Shown in pieces: positions 1-6,424 of a stretch of 7,312 nucleotides of DNA. The stretch spans positions 1 to 7,312 of the forward strand of contig URQG01000091.1 in assembly GCA_900549895.1 (NCBI GenBank), written 5' to 3'. The first letter of the stretch is position 1. Each line of letters starts with the position of its first letter. The notes under the pieces are model-generated. The model was not told the DNA's origin. It saw only the letters and a list, made by a program, of their open reading frames with translations, and ran no database searches. The DNA comes from an uncultured Lachnobacterium sp. (GTDB taxonomy: Bacteria; Bacillota; Clostridia; Lachnospirales; Lachnospiraceae). The position numbers were made by a program, and so were the translations under genes.

Positions 1-1
1 T

Positions 2-133
2 GAAATAGAGCCAGAAGCTGACTTGCAAATTTTCCTGAACAAAATAATCGTATGGTTCGATGCCGTAACTCTGAAAAAACATCCGGTCATTGAAATCGTT
101 CAAAGTCCGTTGATTTATAATAACTACTGCTAA
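2..133 (+). CDS. Possible 3' end of an unidentified gene, cut by the window edge
   Basis: A frame open from the window edge encodes 43 residues ending in a TAA stop at 131-133. The residue composition is protein-like (mixed acidic, hydrophobic and a few aromatic residues, ending near SPLIYNNYC). No family is recognisable from so short a tail. It would converge on the DMT transporter gene. The codon-aligned frame on the minus strand is also open to the edge, but its translation is extremely rich in Phe, Tyr and Trp and it has no convincing ribosome binding site, so I prefer the plus-strand reading. It may equally be non-coding. Confidence 0.3.
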   Translation, partial: EIEPEADLQIFLNKIIVWFDAVTLKKHPVIEIVQSPLIYNNYC

Positions 134-187
134 TTTTCGAATCGTATTTTATCATCCGGTATCGTCCGTTTTAGAAAACCTATCTGA

Positions 188-1057
188 TCACGACAAACCC
201 GAATTTGCTGTCCTGTTCATATAATTCCACTTAAATACAGCACTTCCGATAATGATAATGTATCCGATCACGCTCATCCAATCCGGAATCTGTCCGAGAA
301 ACACAAAACCAAGCAGTGCAGCAAAAATGACCTGCGTATAGTCAAATACTGAAATCTCCTTTGCCGGAGCCTTTGTATATGCTTTCGTAATAAAGATCTG
401 TCCGCCGGCTGCCGAACATCCGGCAAGTATCAGTATCATCCACTGCTGCGCAGACATCGGTTCATATTGAAAAATAAAGAATGGCAGTGTGCATATACAG
501 GAAAAAGCCGAGAACACCATAACGATTACCGGTCCACGCTCCCCCTGCTTTCCAAGTTTGCGGACAAACGTGTATGCTACACCTGCACCGAATCCGCCCA
601 AAACACCTATCATCGCATGAACAAATTCCATAGAAAAAGATGGCTTTACAACAAATAATGCTCCTGTAAAGGCCGCCGCCACGCATAACCATTCAACCTT
701 ATTCGCCTTCTCTTTTAAGACAAAGTAAGACATCAGAATGGCAAAAAACGGGGACAGTTTATTCAAAATATTTGCATCTGCGATGTTCAAGTGATCCACG
801 GCATAAAAATTGCAGATTAATCCTACGGTTCCGCAGAAGCTTCGCATAAAGAGCCCCGGCCAGCTGGTTTTTTTTATTTTTAATCCGCCCTCACTACGTG
901 CAAGCATAATAAACGCGATAATAACGGCCACGGCATTTCGAAAGAATGCCTTCTGCATCGTCGGCAGATTTCCCGCCAGTCTTACAAAAAATGTCATACA
1001 GGCAAAGAAAAAGCCTGCACAGATAATATAGATAATTCCTTTTTGTTTATCGTTCAT
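188..1057 (-). CDS. EamA/DMT-superfamily transporter
   Basis: An integral membrane protein of 289 residues, the usual length for the drug/metabolite transporter superfamily with two EamA repeats. About ten hydrophobic segments are visible, from roughly residue 7 to 276. The first repeat carries the typical FFRN after helix 2 (38-41) and a helix 4 region reading LNIADANILNKLSPFFAIL (90-108), ending in LKEK. The second repeat has the matching block at about 229-258 (APAKEISVFDYTQVIFAALL, then LGQIPD). The family exports or exchanges small metabolites across the cytoplasmic membrane; the substrate cannot be read from sequence. The ATG overlaps the stop of the upstream short-chain dehydrogenase gene by 4 nt (ATGA), with AAGGAA 6 nt upstream of it, so the two are probably translationally coupled. 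No clear terminator follows the stop. Confidence 0.93.
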   Translation of the reverse strand: MNDKQKGIIYIICAGFFFACMTFFVRLAGNLPTMQKAFFRNAVAVIIAFIMLARSEGGLKIKKTSWPGLFMRSFCGTVGLICNFYAVDHLNIADANILNKLSPFFAILMSYFVLKEKANKVEWLCVAAAFTGALFVVKPSFSMEFVHAMIGVLGGFGAGVAYTFVRKLGKQGERGPVIVMVFSAFSCICTLPFFIFQYEPMSAQQWMILILAGCSAAGGQIFITKAYTKAPAKEISVFDYTQVIFAALLGFVFLGQIPDWMSVIGYIIIIGSAVFKWNYMNRTANSGLS

Positions 1058-1812
1058 GATCGTTCCTTCCGCATAATTCTGTGATATTGCGGACGTATCG
1101 TAATGTCAGGCACCACAACACCCTCTCGCTGGCTCAGCACATAACGCACGGCATCTGCCACTTCCGCACCATACAAGGCACAGCCTTCCGCATCGCTGCA
1201 TGTAAAATCAGCCTCCCGATACAGATTCGTATCCGTCATATCAGGATGCAGGTTTGTCACTTTCACCCCATACTTTCTCGCTTCCTCAAACAAGCTTTCC
1301 CCAAAATTTGTAAGACCCGCTTTGGCGGCCCCATAGGCGCAACCGTGCGGATTTGTTTTCTTTGCGGTAATTGATGACACATTGATGATATATCCGTGAT
1401 TCTCCTTTAACGTACGAAGAAGCCGGTTTGTCAAAATCATCGGCACCTCCAGATTGGTCCGGATCAATGTCTGTATCTGTTTCACCGACAGTTCCTCATG
1501 CAAACCAAAATACCCTACCCCGGCCGCATTCACAAGAATCCTGATTGCTTCCCTTTTACGAATCGCATTCACCTCATCACACAATGGAACCGTATCAAGC
1601 AGATTGCACACAATGGGATGAAAATTTTCATAATTCTGTTGTAAAGCTTTGGCTTCCTCACGCGCAAAGTTTCTCCCGAAGCCATATACCGAATACCCAA
1701 TCTCACACAACGTTTCTGCAATCGCTAGTCCGATTCCCGAACTGGCTCCGGTCACAATTGCCGCATATATATCCTGTTGTTTCTGTAATTTCTTTGCGTT
1801 CTTTCCTTCCAT
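1054..1812 (-). CDS. Short-chain dehydrogenase/reductase (SDR) family oxidoreductase
   Basis: A classical SDR of 252 residues. The dinucleotide-binding motif TGASSGIG is at 21-28 of the Rossmann fold, the structural NAAG at 95-98, a conserved Asn at 120, the catalytic Ser in INVSS (146/147), and the YxxxK pair is Tyr160 and Lys164 (YGAAK). Such enzymes are cytosolic NAD(P)H-dependent oxidoreductases acting on alcohol or carbonyl groups. Arg48 after the second strand hints at NADPH preference but does not prove it. The substrate is unknown. A short, charged, Lys/Gln-rich leader of about 16 residues precedes the first strand. The ribosome binding site is poor (AGAAAG about 13 nt upstream), unlike the other genes here, which suggests weak expression or coupling. 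It overlaps the DMT transporter by 4 nt, so the pair may act on and move related metabolites (inference only). Confidence 0.93.
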   Translation of the reverse strand: MEGKNAKKLQKQQDIYAAIVTGASSGIGLAIAETLCEIGYSVYGFGRNFAREEAKALQQNYENFHPIVCNLLDTVPLCDEVNAIRKREAIRILVNAAGVGYFGLHEELSVKQIQTLIRTNLEVPMILTNRLLRTLKENHGYIINVSSITAKKTNPHGCAYGAAKAGLTNFGESLFEEARKYGVKVTNLHPDMTDTNLYREADFTCSDAEGCALYGAEVADAVRYVLSQREGVVVPDITIRPQYHRIMRKERS

Positions 1813-1939
1813 ACACCCAATTCTTTCTGTTTATTCAAAATTTCAGCAATCTCACGATCATCTTTCCAAATGCTTCGTTTCTGATGTTTGGTACAGTATC
1901 TCAACATCGTATTTCCTGAATCGATCAAGCATTCCACTT

Positions 1940-2977
1940 TCACATCGATTCACTGTCCCTGTATATCCGCTCTGCCAGCATCCTTTTTTCAAGTTCCTGT
2001 AAAATACAGTTTTCCATTTTCGCGAGCAATTTCGGCGGATATTGGTACACCCCGCCTACATTTACATACGGGAACTGTACAATTGGCGAATCCTTTTCCA
2101 CACGACGAATCTTTTTCATATAGTCCTTTGAGATACGAAAGCCGCCGACACTGACCGCATCAAGCTGCCCCCAGCTGCAATCCGCACCTGCAAACACCTC
2201 ATCGATCTGTACAAACAACTCCTGATACAGCACTTTCCATCCCGGAAGATACAGTATCGGATCAAAGCAAAATCTTACCGGGAATTTCCTCCTGATTCCC
2301 TCTGCTGCACATGCAATCCGCGCCTCCGCAGATGGCGTATTGCGCTCGCTTGCCAGGATCATCTTCTGCGGAGACACCGTAAAAGCATACACTACATTAG
2401 AAAGTACCGGAAGATCATCCCACATCTTTTTACGCGCGCTTTTCGTCCGAATCTCCAACTTAAGATTTGCATTTTTTGCGGCATAATCCACCCACTCACG
2501 AGCATATCCCATCCATTCTTCAAGTGCCAGAAGATCCGCATCATACGACACACACACATACATGGACTGCACCGACAGCAAGCGATCCAGTTCTTCAAAA
2601 TAATCCTCCAAATTTACAAATACAACCAGATTTCCTGATGGATACATGCCTTTCAGATAACAATAACTGCAGTCATAAATACAATTCATCATCGTCGAAC
2701 AATAAAAGAAATTATCATTGCCGAAATTCTGACAAGGCTTCGCCCCCTCGTAGAAAAAATGTTCTTTTTTTGCCGCAAGAATCAGACTTTGCGAGCGATG
2801 CTGTGCCTCATATTGCTGTCCGCGTCGATTGAATACATCCTTGTAATGGGTAATTTCAATAATCTGCGCTTCTGGAAAACGTGAAAGGATCTGCTTGGTC
2901 CTCGCATGATCACGCACGCCACGTTCCACATAGATATGGGAAAAAGCATGATTATAACCACTTGCTTTGCAATTCAT
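1940..2977 (-). CDS. Spore photoproduct lyase (SPL) family radical SAM protein
   Basis: A radical SAM protein of 345 residues, close to the 342 of Bacillus subtilis SplB. The cluster motif CxxxCxxC is at Cys99, Cys103 and Cys106 (CIYDCSYCYL). This spacing with a following Tyr is the SPL form. Cys142, in YVCVSYDADLLALE, lines up by eye with the SplB hydrogen-donor Cys141 (EASCTSDIVGIDHL), so the key catalytic Cys seems present. Later blocks also match SplB in order: ERNTPSAEARIACAAEG, then FCFDPILYLPGW. SPL repairs spore photoproduct thymine dimers using a 5'-deoxyadenosyl radical; this member is divergent, so the exact lesion or substrate is not certain. I chose the ATG at 2977 over an upstream one at 3031 because AAGGAG lies 8 nt before it. 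The gene overlaps the nucleosidase gene by 26 nt, pointing to coupled translation. Confidence 0.88.
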   Translation of the reverse strand: MNCKASGYNHAFSHIYVERGVRDHARTKQILSRFPEAQIIEITHYKDVFNRRGQQYEAQHRSQSLILAAKKEHFFYEGAKPCQNFGNDNFFYCSTMMNCIYDCSYCYLKGMYPSGNLVVFVNLEDYFEELDRLLSVQSMYVCVSYDADLLALEEWMGYAREWVDYAAKNANLKLEIRTKSARKKMWDDLPVLSNVVYAFTVSPQKMILASERNTPSAEARIACAAEGIRRKFPVRFCFDPILYLPGWKVLYQELFVQIDEVFAGADCSWGQLDAVSVGGFRISKDYMKKIRRVEKDSPIVQFPYVNVGGVYQYPPKLLAKMENCILQELEKRMLAERIYRDSESM

Positions 2978-3905
2978 TGAGCAATCTCCTTCCCGCTTTC
3001 TTATCCTTACAAGGTAACACTCCCTGATCATAGTATTCCTGAATCATCGATCGGACATCCAATCCGGCAAGACGCCAATAAGTAAAAAGCTGCGCAAGTT
3101 CGGCCCTCATCGTAGCAGAACAATGCAGCTCCTCCGCAAGCCGTTTCATTTTCCCGCACGAATCCATCGATTTCACCTGTTCTTCTGCTCCTGCAGATAC
3201 AGTCTCAATCTGCAAGTCATGTAACCCGCCTTCTGTGTCCGATTGATCAACGGAAGTCGTCATTCCCGGCTTTATCACGGTTCTCACGCCTTCCAGGAAC
3301 TCCGCAACCGATGCACCCGCCAACTGCATCATCCGTGCGAATCTATCCCTGTCAGGCGGCGAAGAAACACCATGATCCGTAACCACTTTTAGAAATATCA
3401 TCTGATGCGGTCCATAATAGAAATTACCGGCCTCATAGAACGCAGCCGCTTCCATATCGTATGCTGAATTACTTTCGTCTTGTACACGTTCACATATTTG
3501 TGTCAAAGTCTCCACTTCACACTCTGTAAACGGATGCGCATAGATCATATCCGGGTAAAATGTGTGCCCACTTTCCACATCGGTAATCTTATTGCCCATG
3601 ATTGTGCTTCCGATCGGCACGTTTTCTCCACCTGCACAACTTCCAAAATTAATCAGCAGATCAGCTTCCCCCGGTGGGCAATTCGTTGAAATCTCTGCGA
3701 CCGCAACCGCTGCATTCATTTTACCTATTCCTGTAATCACAAGCCGCATCTGTTTCTCTTCATTCGAAAATACCTGAAAATGCCTGTTTCCCGATTCCTT
3801 TTTCAATTCATAATATTGTATCAGATACTGCGCTTCCGCATACAGCGCACAATAAATTGTAATCAAACCGATTTCCTCATTTACTTCTTTTACATATGAA
3901 ATCAT
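2952..3905 (-). CDS. MTA/SAH nucleosidase-like (nucleoside phosphorylase superfamily) protein with extra C-terminal domain
   Basis: A 317-residue protein. Residues about 12-210 resemble the methylthioadenosine/S-adenosylhomocysteine nucleosidase (Pfs/MTAN) fold. Visible motifs are a first strand with ALYAEA (Glu24 in the place of the MTAN active-site Glu12), TGIGKMNAA (58-66), NFGSCAGG (86-93), YDMEAAAFYEA (149-159; Glu152 in the ribose-binding position) and KVVTDHG (173-179; Asp177 in the catalytic acid position). About 30 residues usually found before the DMEAAA block, carrying the SGDxF strand, appear absent. Residues about 245-317 form an unrecognised, mainly helical, charged tail. The start at 3905 has only a weak site (AGAG close to the ATG). 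A TTG at 3866 with GAGG 8 nt upstream would begin the protein exactly at the first strand and is a real alternative. It is the first gene of the minus-strand run and overlaps the radical SAM gene. Confidence 0.82.
   Translation of the reverse strand: MISYVKEVNEEIGLITIYCALYAEAQYLIQYYELKKESGNRHFQVFSNEEKQMRLVITGIGKMNAAVAVAEISTNCPPGEADLLINFGSCAGGENVPIGSTIMGNKITDVESGHTFYPDMIYAHPFTECEVETLTQICERVQDESNSAYDMEAAAFYEAGNFYYGPHQMIFLKVVTDHGVSSPPDRDRFARMMQLAGASVAEFLEGVRTVIKPGMTTSVDQSDTEGGLHDLQIETVSAGAEEQVKSMDSCGKMKRLAEELHCSATMRAELAQLFTYWRLAGLDVRSMIQEYYDQGVLPCKDKKAGRRLLNELQSKWL
2986..2991 (-). promoter_or_regulatory. Ribosome binding site that fixes the SPL-family start
   Basis: On the minus strand AAGGAG stands 8 nt before the ATG at 2977. 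It lies inside the last codons of the nucleosidase gene. No comparable site precedes the longer possible start at 3031, so the shorter protein is preferred. Confidence 0.75.
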
Positions 3906-4051
3906 ATCACTCTTTTACTTTTTTTTGAACATACATCCCACGCTTTTCTGTTGTTTTTTCGTTCTTTCCCGAATGTTAATCATTTATTTCAAACTTTGCA
4001 TGTGATAACTTCATTTTCGATCCGGCTTGCCTGACTTCCATCAATCCTGTC

Positions 4052-4080
4052 TTGACGCTGTAACAAGCATATTTTACAAT
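4052..4080 (+). promoter_or_regulatory. Sigma-A-type promoter of the HAD gene
   Basis: TTGACG (4052-4057) and TACAAT (4075-4080) are separated by exactly 17 bp, one mismatch each from consensus. Transcription would begin near 4087, giving a leader of about 74 nt. In the divergent direction I could not find an equally good promoter for the nucleosidase operon in 3906-4051. Confidence 0.7.
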
Positions 4081-4088
4081 AGGAATGA

Positions 4089-4108
4089 TCTCGCGTTCTT
4101 CCGTGAGA
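4089..4108 (+). other. Hairpin at the 5' end of the HAD mRNA
   Basis: TCTCGCG and CGTGAGA can form a 7-bp stem with a TTCTTC loop. One pair is G-U on the plus-strand RNA but would be a C/A mismatch on the minus strand, so the structure suits the plus-strand transcript. It begins within about 2 nt of the predicted transcription start, where such hairpins often stabilise mRNA; it could also be a protein-binding palindrome. Confidence 0.4.
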
Positions 4109-4160
4109 AATGATAAAATTTGTAAAACGTGAACAAACCCAAAAACAGAAAGGGATTAAA

Positions 4161-4955
4161 ATGATAAAACTGATTGCATCCGATATCGACGGAACTCTTG
4201 TTAAAGACGGGACTCTCATGATTAATCCGGAGTATATGAATGTAATAAACAAACTCGTTGACCAAGGCATCATCTTCGTTGTCTGTTCCGGCCGCCAGTT
4301 CAGCAGTGAACGCAAGTTGTTTGCTCCGATTGCAGATAAGCTTTATTACATCTCAGACGGCGGAACCGTTGTCCGCACACCGGATAAAATATTAAAAACC
4401 TATCCCATGGATGAAGAACTGTGGAAAAATATGTGCCGCATGGTGCGCGATACTCTGCCGAGCTGCGACTACTTTGTCGGGACACCGGACTATGGTCTTG
4501 CCGAAGATGCAGGAAGCCAAATGTTCCACTGGCTCCGTGATTCATACGGCTTCGATATGCGCGAAACGAGTGATGTACTGTCGATTCAGAATGAAGATGT
4601 GATCAAATTCACGGTCTATCATCCAAGCGAATGTGAAGAACTCTGTGCACCGGAATTCATCCCTTATTGGAAAGAGCGGGCGCAGGTTGCTGCCGCCGGC
4701 AAAGAATGGGTAGACTGTAATGCGCTTGGTGTCAGCAAGTGGACTGCTATCTCTTATCTTATGAAAAAATTCGGAATTACTGCGGATGAAGTATGTGTTT
4801 TTGGTGATAACTTAAACGACATTGAGATGTTAGAGCATGCCGGCAGAAGCTACGCGGTGTCAAATGCGCGCCCGGAAGTGATCAAAGCTGCCAAATCCAC
4901 CTGTGCGCCTTACTGGGAATCCGGTGTTCTTGAAGTATTGAAGCGTTTCCTTTAA
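4161..4955 (+). CDS. Cof-type HAD-IIB family hydrolase (phosphatase)
   Basis: A 264-residue cytosolic haloacid dehalogenase-superfamily phosphatase with all four motifs. Motif I is DIDGT with nucleophile Asp8 and acid Asp10; motif II is VVCSGR with Ser43; motif III is Lys193 (VSKWTAI); motif IV is FGDNLNDIEML with Asp216 and Asp220. The insert between motifs II and III (about 80-185) is the C2B cap typical of Cof proteins. Family members hydrolyse sugar phosphates, flavin phosphates or pyridoxal phosphate; the substrate is not readable here. I chose the ATG at 4161 because AAAGGG lies just upstream (4149-4154) and the protein then starts directly at the first strand (MIKLIASDIDGT); a possible start 51 nt earlier adds an unlikely Lys/Gln-rich leader. 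It is a single-gene unit, transcribed divergently from the nucleosidase operon. Confidence 0.94.
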   Translation: MIKLIASDIDGTLVKDGTLMINPEYMNVINKLVDQGIIFVVCSGRQFSSERKLFAPIADKLYYISDGGTVVRTPDKILKTYPMDEELWKNMCRMVRDTLPSCDYFVGTPDYGLAEDAGSQMFHWLRDSYGFDMRETSDVLSIQNEDVIKFTVYHPSECEELCAPEFIPYWKERAQVAAAGKEWVDCNALGVSKWTAISYLMKKFGITADEVCVFGDNLNDIEMLEHAGRSYAVSNARPEVIKAAKSTCAPYWESGVLEVLKRFL

Positions 4956-4961
4956 TATCGT

Positions 4962-4978
4962 AAAAGCAGTACTTTTTT
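4962..4978 (+). terminator. Weak terminator-like hairpin after the HAD gene
   Basis: AAAAG and CTTTT flank a CAGTA loop and run into a short T tract, six nucleotides after the HAD stop. The stem is only 5 bp and mostly A-T, so termination here would be inefficient and read-through into the structured spacer is likely. Confidence 0.25.
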
Positions 4979-5141
4979 CATAACAGCATTGGAAGGCTGT
5001 TTATAAATGGAAAGGGCGGGGGCCCCCGCGAAAGCGGTGGCCCGGATTTACACTAGGAGCAAAGTTTCCTTTGCGGAGATTTTATATAGAAAACGACTCG
5101 CGTCGGTTCTACCTTTTTATGTACAACTCCATAGGAGCTGT
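4979..5141. other. Structured intergenic region with five hairpins (candidate RNA, 3' UTR or dispersed repeat)
   Basis: Five inverted repeats fill most of the spacer between the convergent HAD and flavodoxin genes. H1 (4979-5005): ATAACAGC with GCTGTTTAT. H2 (5020-5043): GC-only arms of 10 nt with one mismatch and a GAAA loop on the plus strand. H3 (5059-5074): GCAAAG/CTTTGC. H4 (5087-5111): TAGAA..CGAC with GTCG..TTCTA. H5 (5123-5141): 8-nt arms. Strand signals conflict. H2's GAAA tetraloop and the TTTTT at 5114-5118 after H4 favour the plus strand. H3 and H4 have GNRA loops (GAAA, GCGA) and H5 gains a G-U pair only on the minus strand. I do not recognise a known RNA family, and no open frame here looks like a protein. 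Confidence 0.45.
5016..5029. repeat. 14-bp perfect GC palindrome
   Basis: GCGGGGGCCCCCGC is a perfect palindrome made only of G and C in an otherwise AT-leaning spacer. Its right half also forms the 5' arm of the GAAA-loop hairpin at 5020-5043, so the two structures exclude each other. Confidence 0.7.
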
Positions 5142-5193
5142 TCTATACTCTGTTTCTTCATAGTAACAATTTTTCATATTGATGTTCCATATC

Positions 5194-5625
5194 TTATACT
5201 GCGGCAAGCGCCTTGCCAAGTGCCTCGCACGCTGCAATCACATCTGCATCCGGTGTCTCCTGACAGATCACACCTTCGCCTCCGGAGATTGTTGCTCCGG
5301 CTCCTCTCATGCGGTCTTCCCAATCGCGCATCCACTGGCCGTCCCCCCATCCGTAAGAACCGAACAGACCAACCGTCTTTCCTCCACAGATGCCTTCAAC
5401 ATCTGCTACAAACGGCTCCATTTCCGACTCTTCAAGCACCTCTGCGCCCATAGCCGGACACCCAAGTGCAAAAGCTTTACAATCCTTAAGATCATTCACA
5501 GAAGCATCTCCCACATATACAACGGACACCTCTGCGCCGGCATCTGCGGCACCTTTGCCGACCGCCTCTGCCATAGCCTGTGTATTTCCTGACTGTGACC
5601 AATATACAACACTTACTTTACTCAT
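5194..5625 (-). CDS. Flavodoxin (short-chain, clostridial type)
   Basis: A 143-residue FMN-binding electron carrier of the cytosol. The phosphate-binding loop is YWSQSGNTQ (8-16). The FMN-flanking loops are GCPAMGAEVLEESE (55-68, Met59 against the ring) and FGSYGWGDGQWMRDWEDRM (88-106, Trp93). These closely follow the well-known Clostridium beijerinckii flavodoxin from memory (GCSAMGDEVLEESE; FGSYGWGDGKWMRDFEERM), which is 138 residues long. Flavodoxins replace ferredoxin as low-potential carriers, typically when iron is scarce. A strong AGGAGG lies 9 nt before the ATG (5635-5640). It is 108 nt downstream of the DUF3793 gene with no terminator between them, so it is probably co-transcribed from the promoter at 6414-6442; I saw no convincing promoter of its own in 5626-5733. 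Confidence 0.96.
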   Translation of the reverse strand: MSKVSVVYWSQSGNTQAMAEAVGKGAADAGAEVSVVYVGDASVNDLKDCKAFALGCPAMGAEVLEESEMEPFVADVEGICGGKTVGLFGSYGWGDGQWMRDWEDRMRGAGATISGGEGVICQETPDADVIAACEALGKALAAV

Positions 5626-5733
5626 AATATTTTGCCTCCTATCTACTTAACGCTAACTTTTATAAGTCTGCGATATTGTCTCTTTTTTCCTTTTTGATGA
5701 AGTTCTCTCTTATATGCAAAACAAATCATGATT

Positions 5734-6369
5734 CTACGAAACTCTCGTTATCCTTTCTCTGTAATAATTTTCTGAATCCTTCTTATAGATCTCATAGATC
5801 AGACGAATTCCGATATCATTTGCCAACAGGCGGATCAGTGTTTCCCGTGCTTCATCATAGTGCAGGAATATCTGCTTCTTTGCCGGAACATTTTCATACA
5901 CTTTCCAGTATCCGGAATACAGATACTCTTTGCCGGAATGTTCCATGAAACCAACCACATCCTCAATCGGATATCCAAGGAGCAGCCCCATCTCATGCGG
6001 GAACTGCTGCTCCCCGTTCATATGCGCCTCATAGCGTTTGCGAAACCTAGGTAATACATACTCCAAAGAAAAATCCTTGTATCCGAGCTTTTGAAACAGC
6101 TGTCTGACATCCTGATTTCCAAGATACATTTCCAGCTCCGCACGACGATACAGAAGGAAGGCGGTCTTCTTCGGTGAACTCATCACACAAAAGCATGAAA
6201 TATCAGAACCTTCCAAAAGATTCTGCACGGCATCTTCGCGCTTGCCACAAACCATGAGTAGATTCGAAATTTTAATTCCTGTAATGAGTGGGGCACACTG
6301 TAAGGCAAGCTGAAACTCAAGACCATCCTGATTCATCATTCTCATCATGTGATAAATTTCCTGGCACAT
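5734..6369 (-). CDS. DUF3793 family protein
   Basis: A 211-residue protein with the hallmarks of DUF3793, a clostridial family of unknown function. These are a CAPLITGIKISNL block at 25-37, FPHEMGLLLGYPIEDVVGF at 123-141 followed by MEHSGKE, and YSGYWKVYEN at 151-160 near a conserved FLHYDEA. It has no signal peptide or clear membrane segment and is probably cytosolic. It has seven Cys residues, but no CxxC pair. From general knowledge DUF3793 genes often sit near flavodoxin and ferrous-iron uptake genes, as here, so a role in iron or redox homeostasis is a reasonable inference but not shown by sequence. AAGGAG lies 6 nt before the ATG at 6369; an ATG at 6374 abuts the Shine-Dalgarno and is out of frame. 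It is first in a probable two-gene operon with flavodoxin. Confidence 0.88.
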   Translation of the reverse strand: MCQEIYHMMRMMNQDGLEFQLALQCAPLITGIKISNLLMVCGKREDAVQNLLEGSDISCFCVMSSPKKTAFLLYRRAELEMYLGNQDVRQLFQKLGYKDFSLEYVLPRFRKRYEAHMNGEQQFPHEMGLLLGYPIEDVVGFMEHSGKEYLYSGYWKVYENVPAKKQIFLHYDEARETLIRLLANDIGIRLIYEIYKKDSENYYRERITRVS

Positions 6370-6389
6370 ATCATTCTCCTTATGTGTTG

Positions 6390-6424
6390 GTTAGTTATCT
6401 CTAACGTAAATTAAATATAACTAA
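6390..6424. promoter_or_regulatory. Overlapping inverted repeats: probable operator of DUF3793-flavodoxin
   Basis: Two nested dyads share a half-site. TTAGTTAT (6391-6398) and ATAACTAA (6417-6424) are a perfect 8-bp inverted repeat. GTTAG (6390-6394) and CTAAC (6401-6405) form a second, tighter one. Together they span the -10 hexamer and the first transcribed bases, the classic position for a repressor. The sequence does not match a standard Fur box; the TTAG/CTAA half-sites are loosely like DtxR-family operators, so the regulator is uncertain. Confidence 0.5.

Noticed and set aside
1545..2154. Several plus-strand frames opposite the dehydrogenase and SPL-family genes
   Set aside because: Low-complexity Ser/Pro/Phe/His-rich translations typical of antisense frames, without ribosome binding sites.
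2978..3031. Longer N-terminus for the SPL-family protein, starting at 3031
   Set aside because: No Shine-Dalgarno there, a larger overlap with the nucleosidase, and AAGGAG is well placed for the ATG at 2977.
4110..4160. Longer N-terminus for the HAD phosphatase
   Set aside because: Adds 17 basic, Gln-rich residues not expected before the first strand; the ribosome binding site AAAGGG serves the ATG at 4161.
3989..4315. Minus-strand frame of 108 codons over the HAD promoter and gene start
   Set aside because: Antisense to the well-supported HAD gene; no family resemblance and it covers the promoter and leader region.
5007..5453. Plus-strand frame of 148 codons across the hairpin-rich spacer and into the flavodoxin gene
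   Set aside because: It runs antisense through a clear flavodoxin gene, has no ribosome binding site, and its first part simply translates the GC palindrome and hairpins.
5626..5733. Separate promoter for flavodoxin
   Set aside because: TATAAA-like bases near 5655-5660 have no properly spaced -35 element; co-transcription with DUF3793 is simpler.
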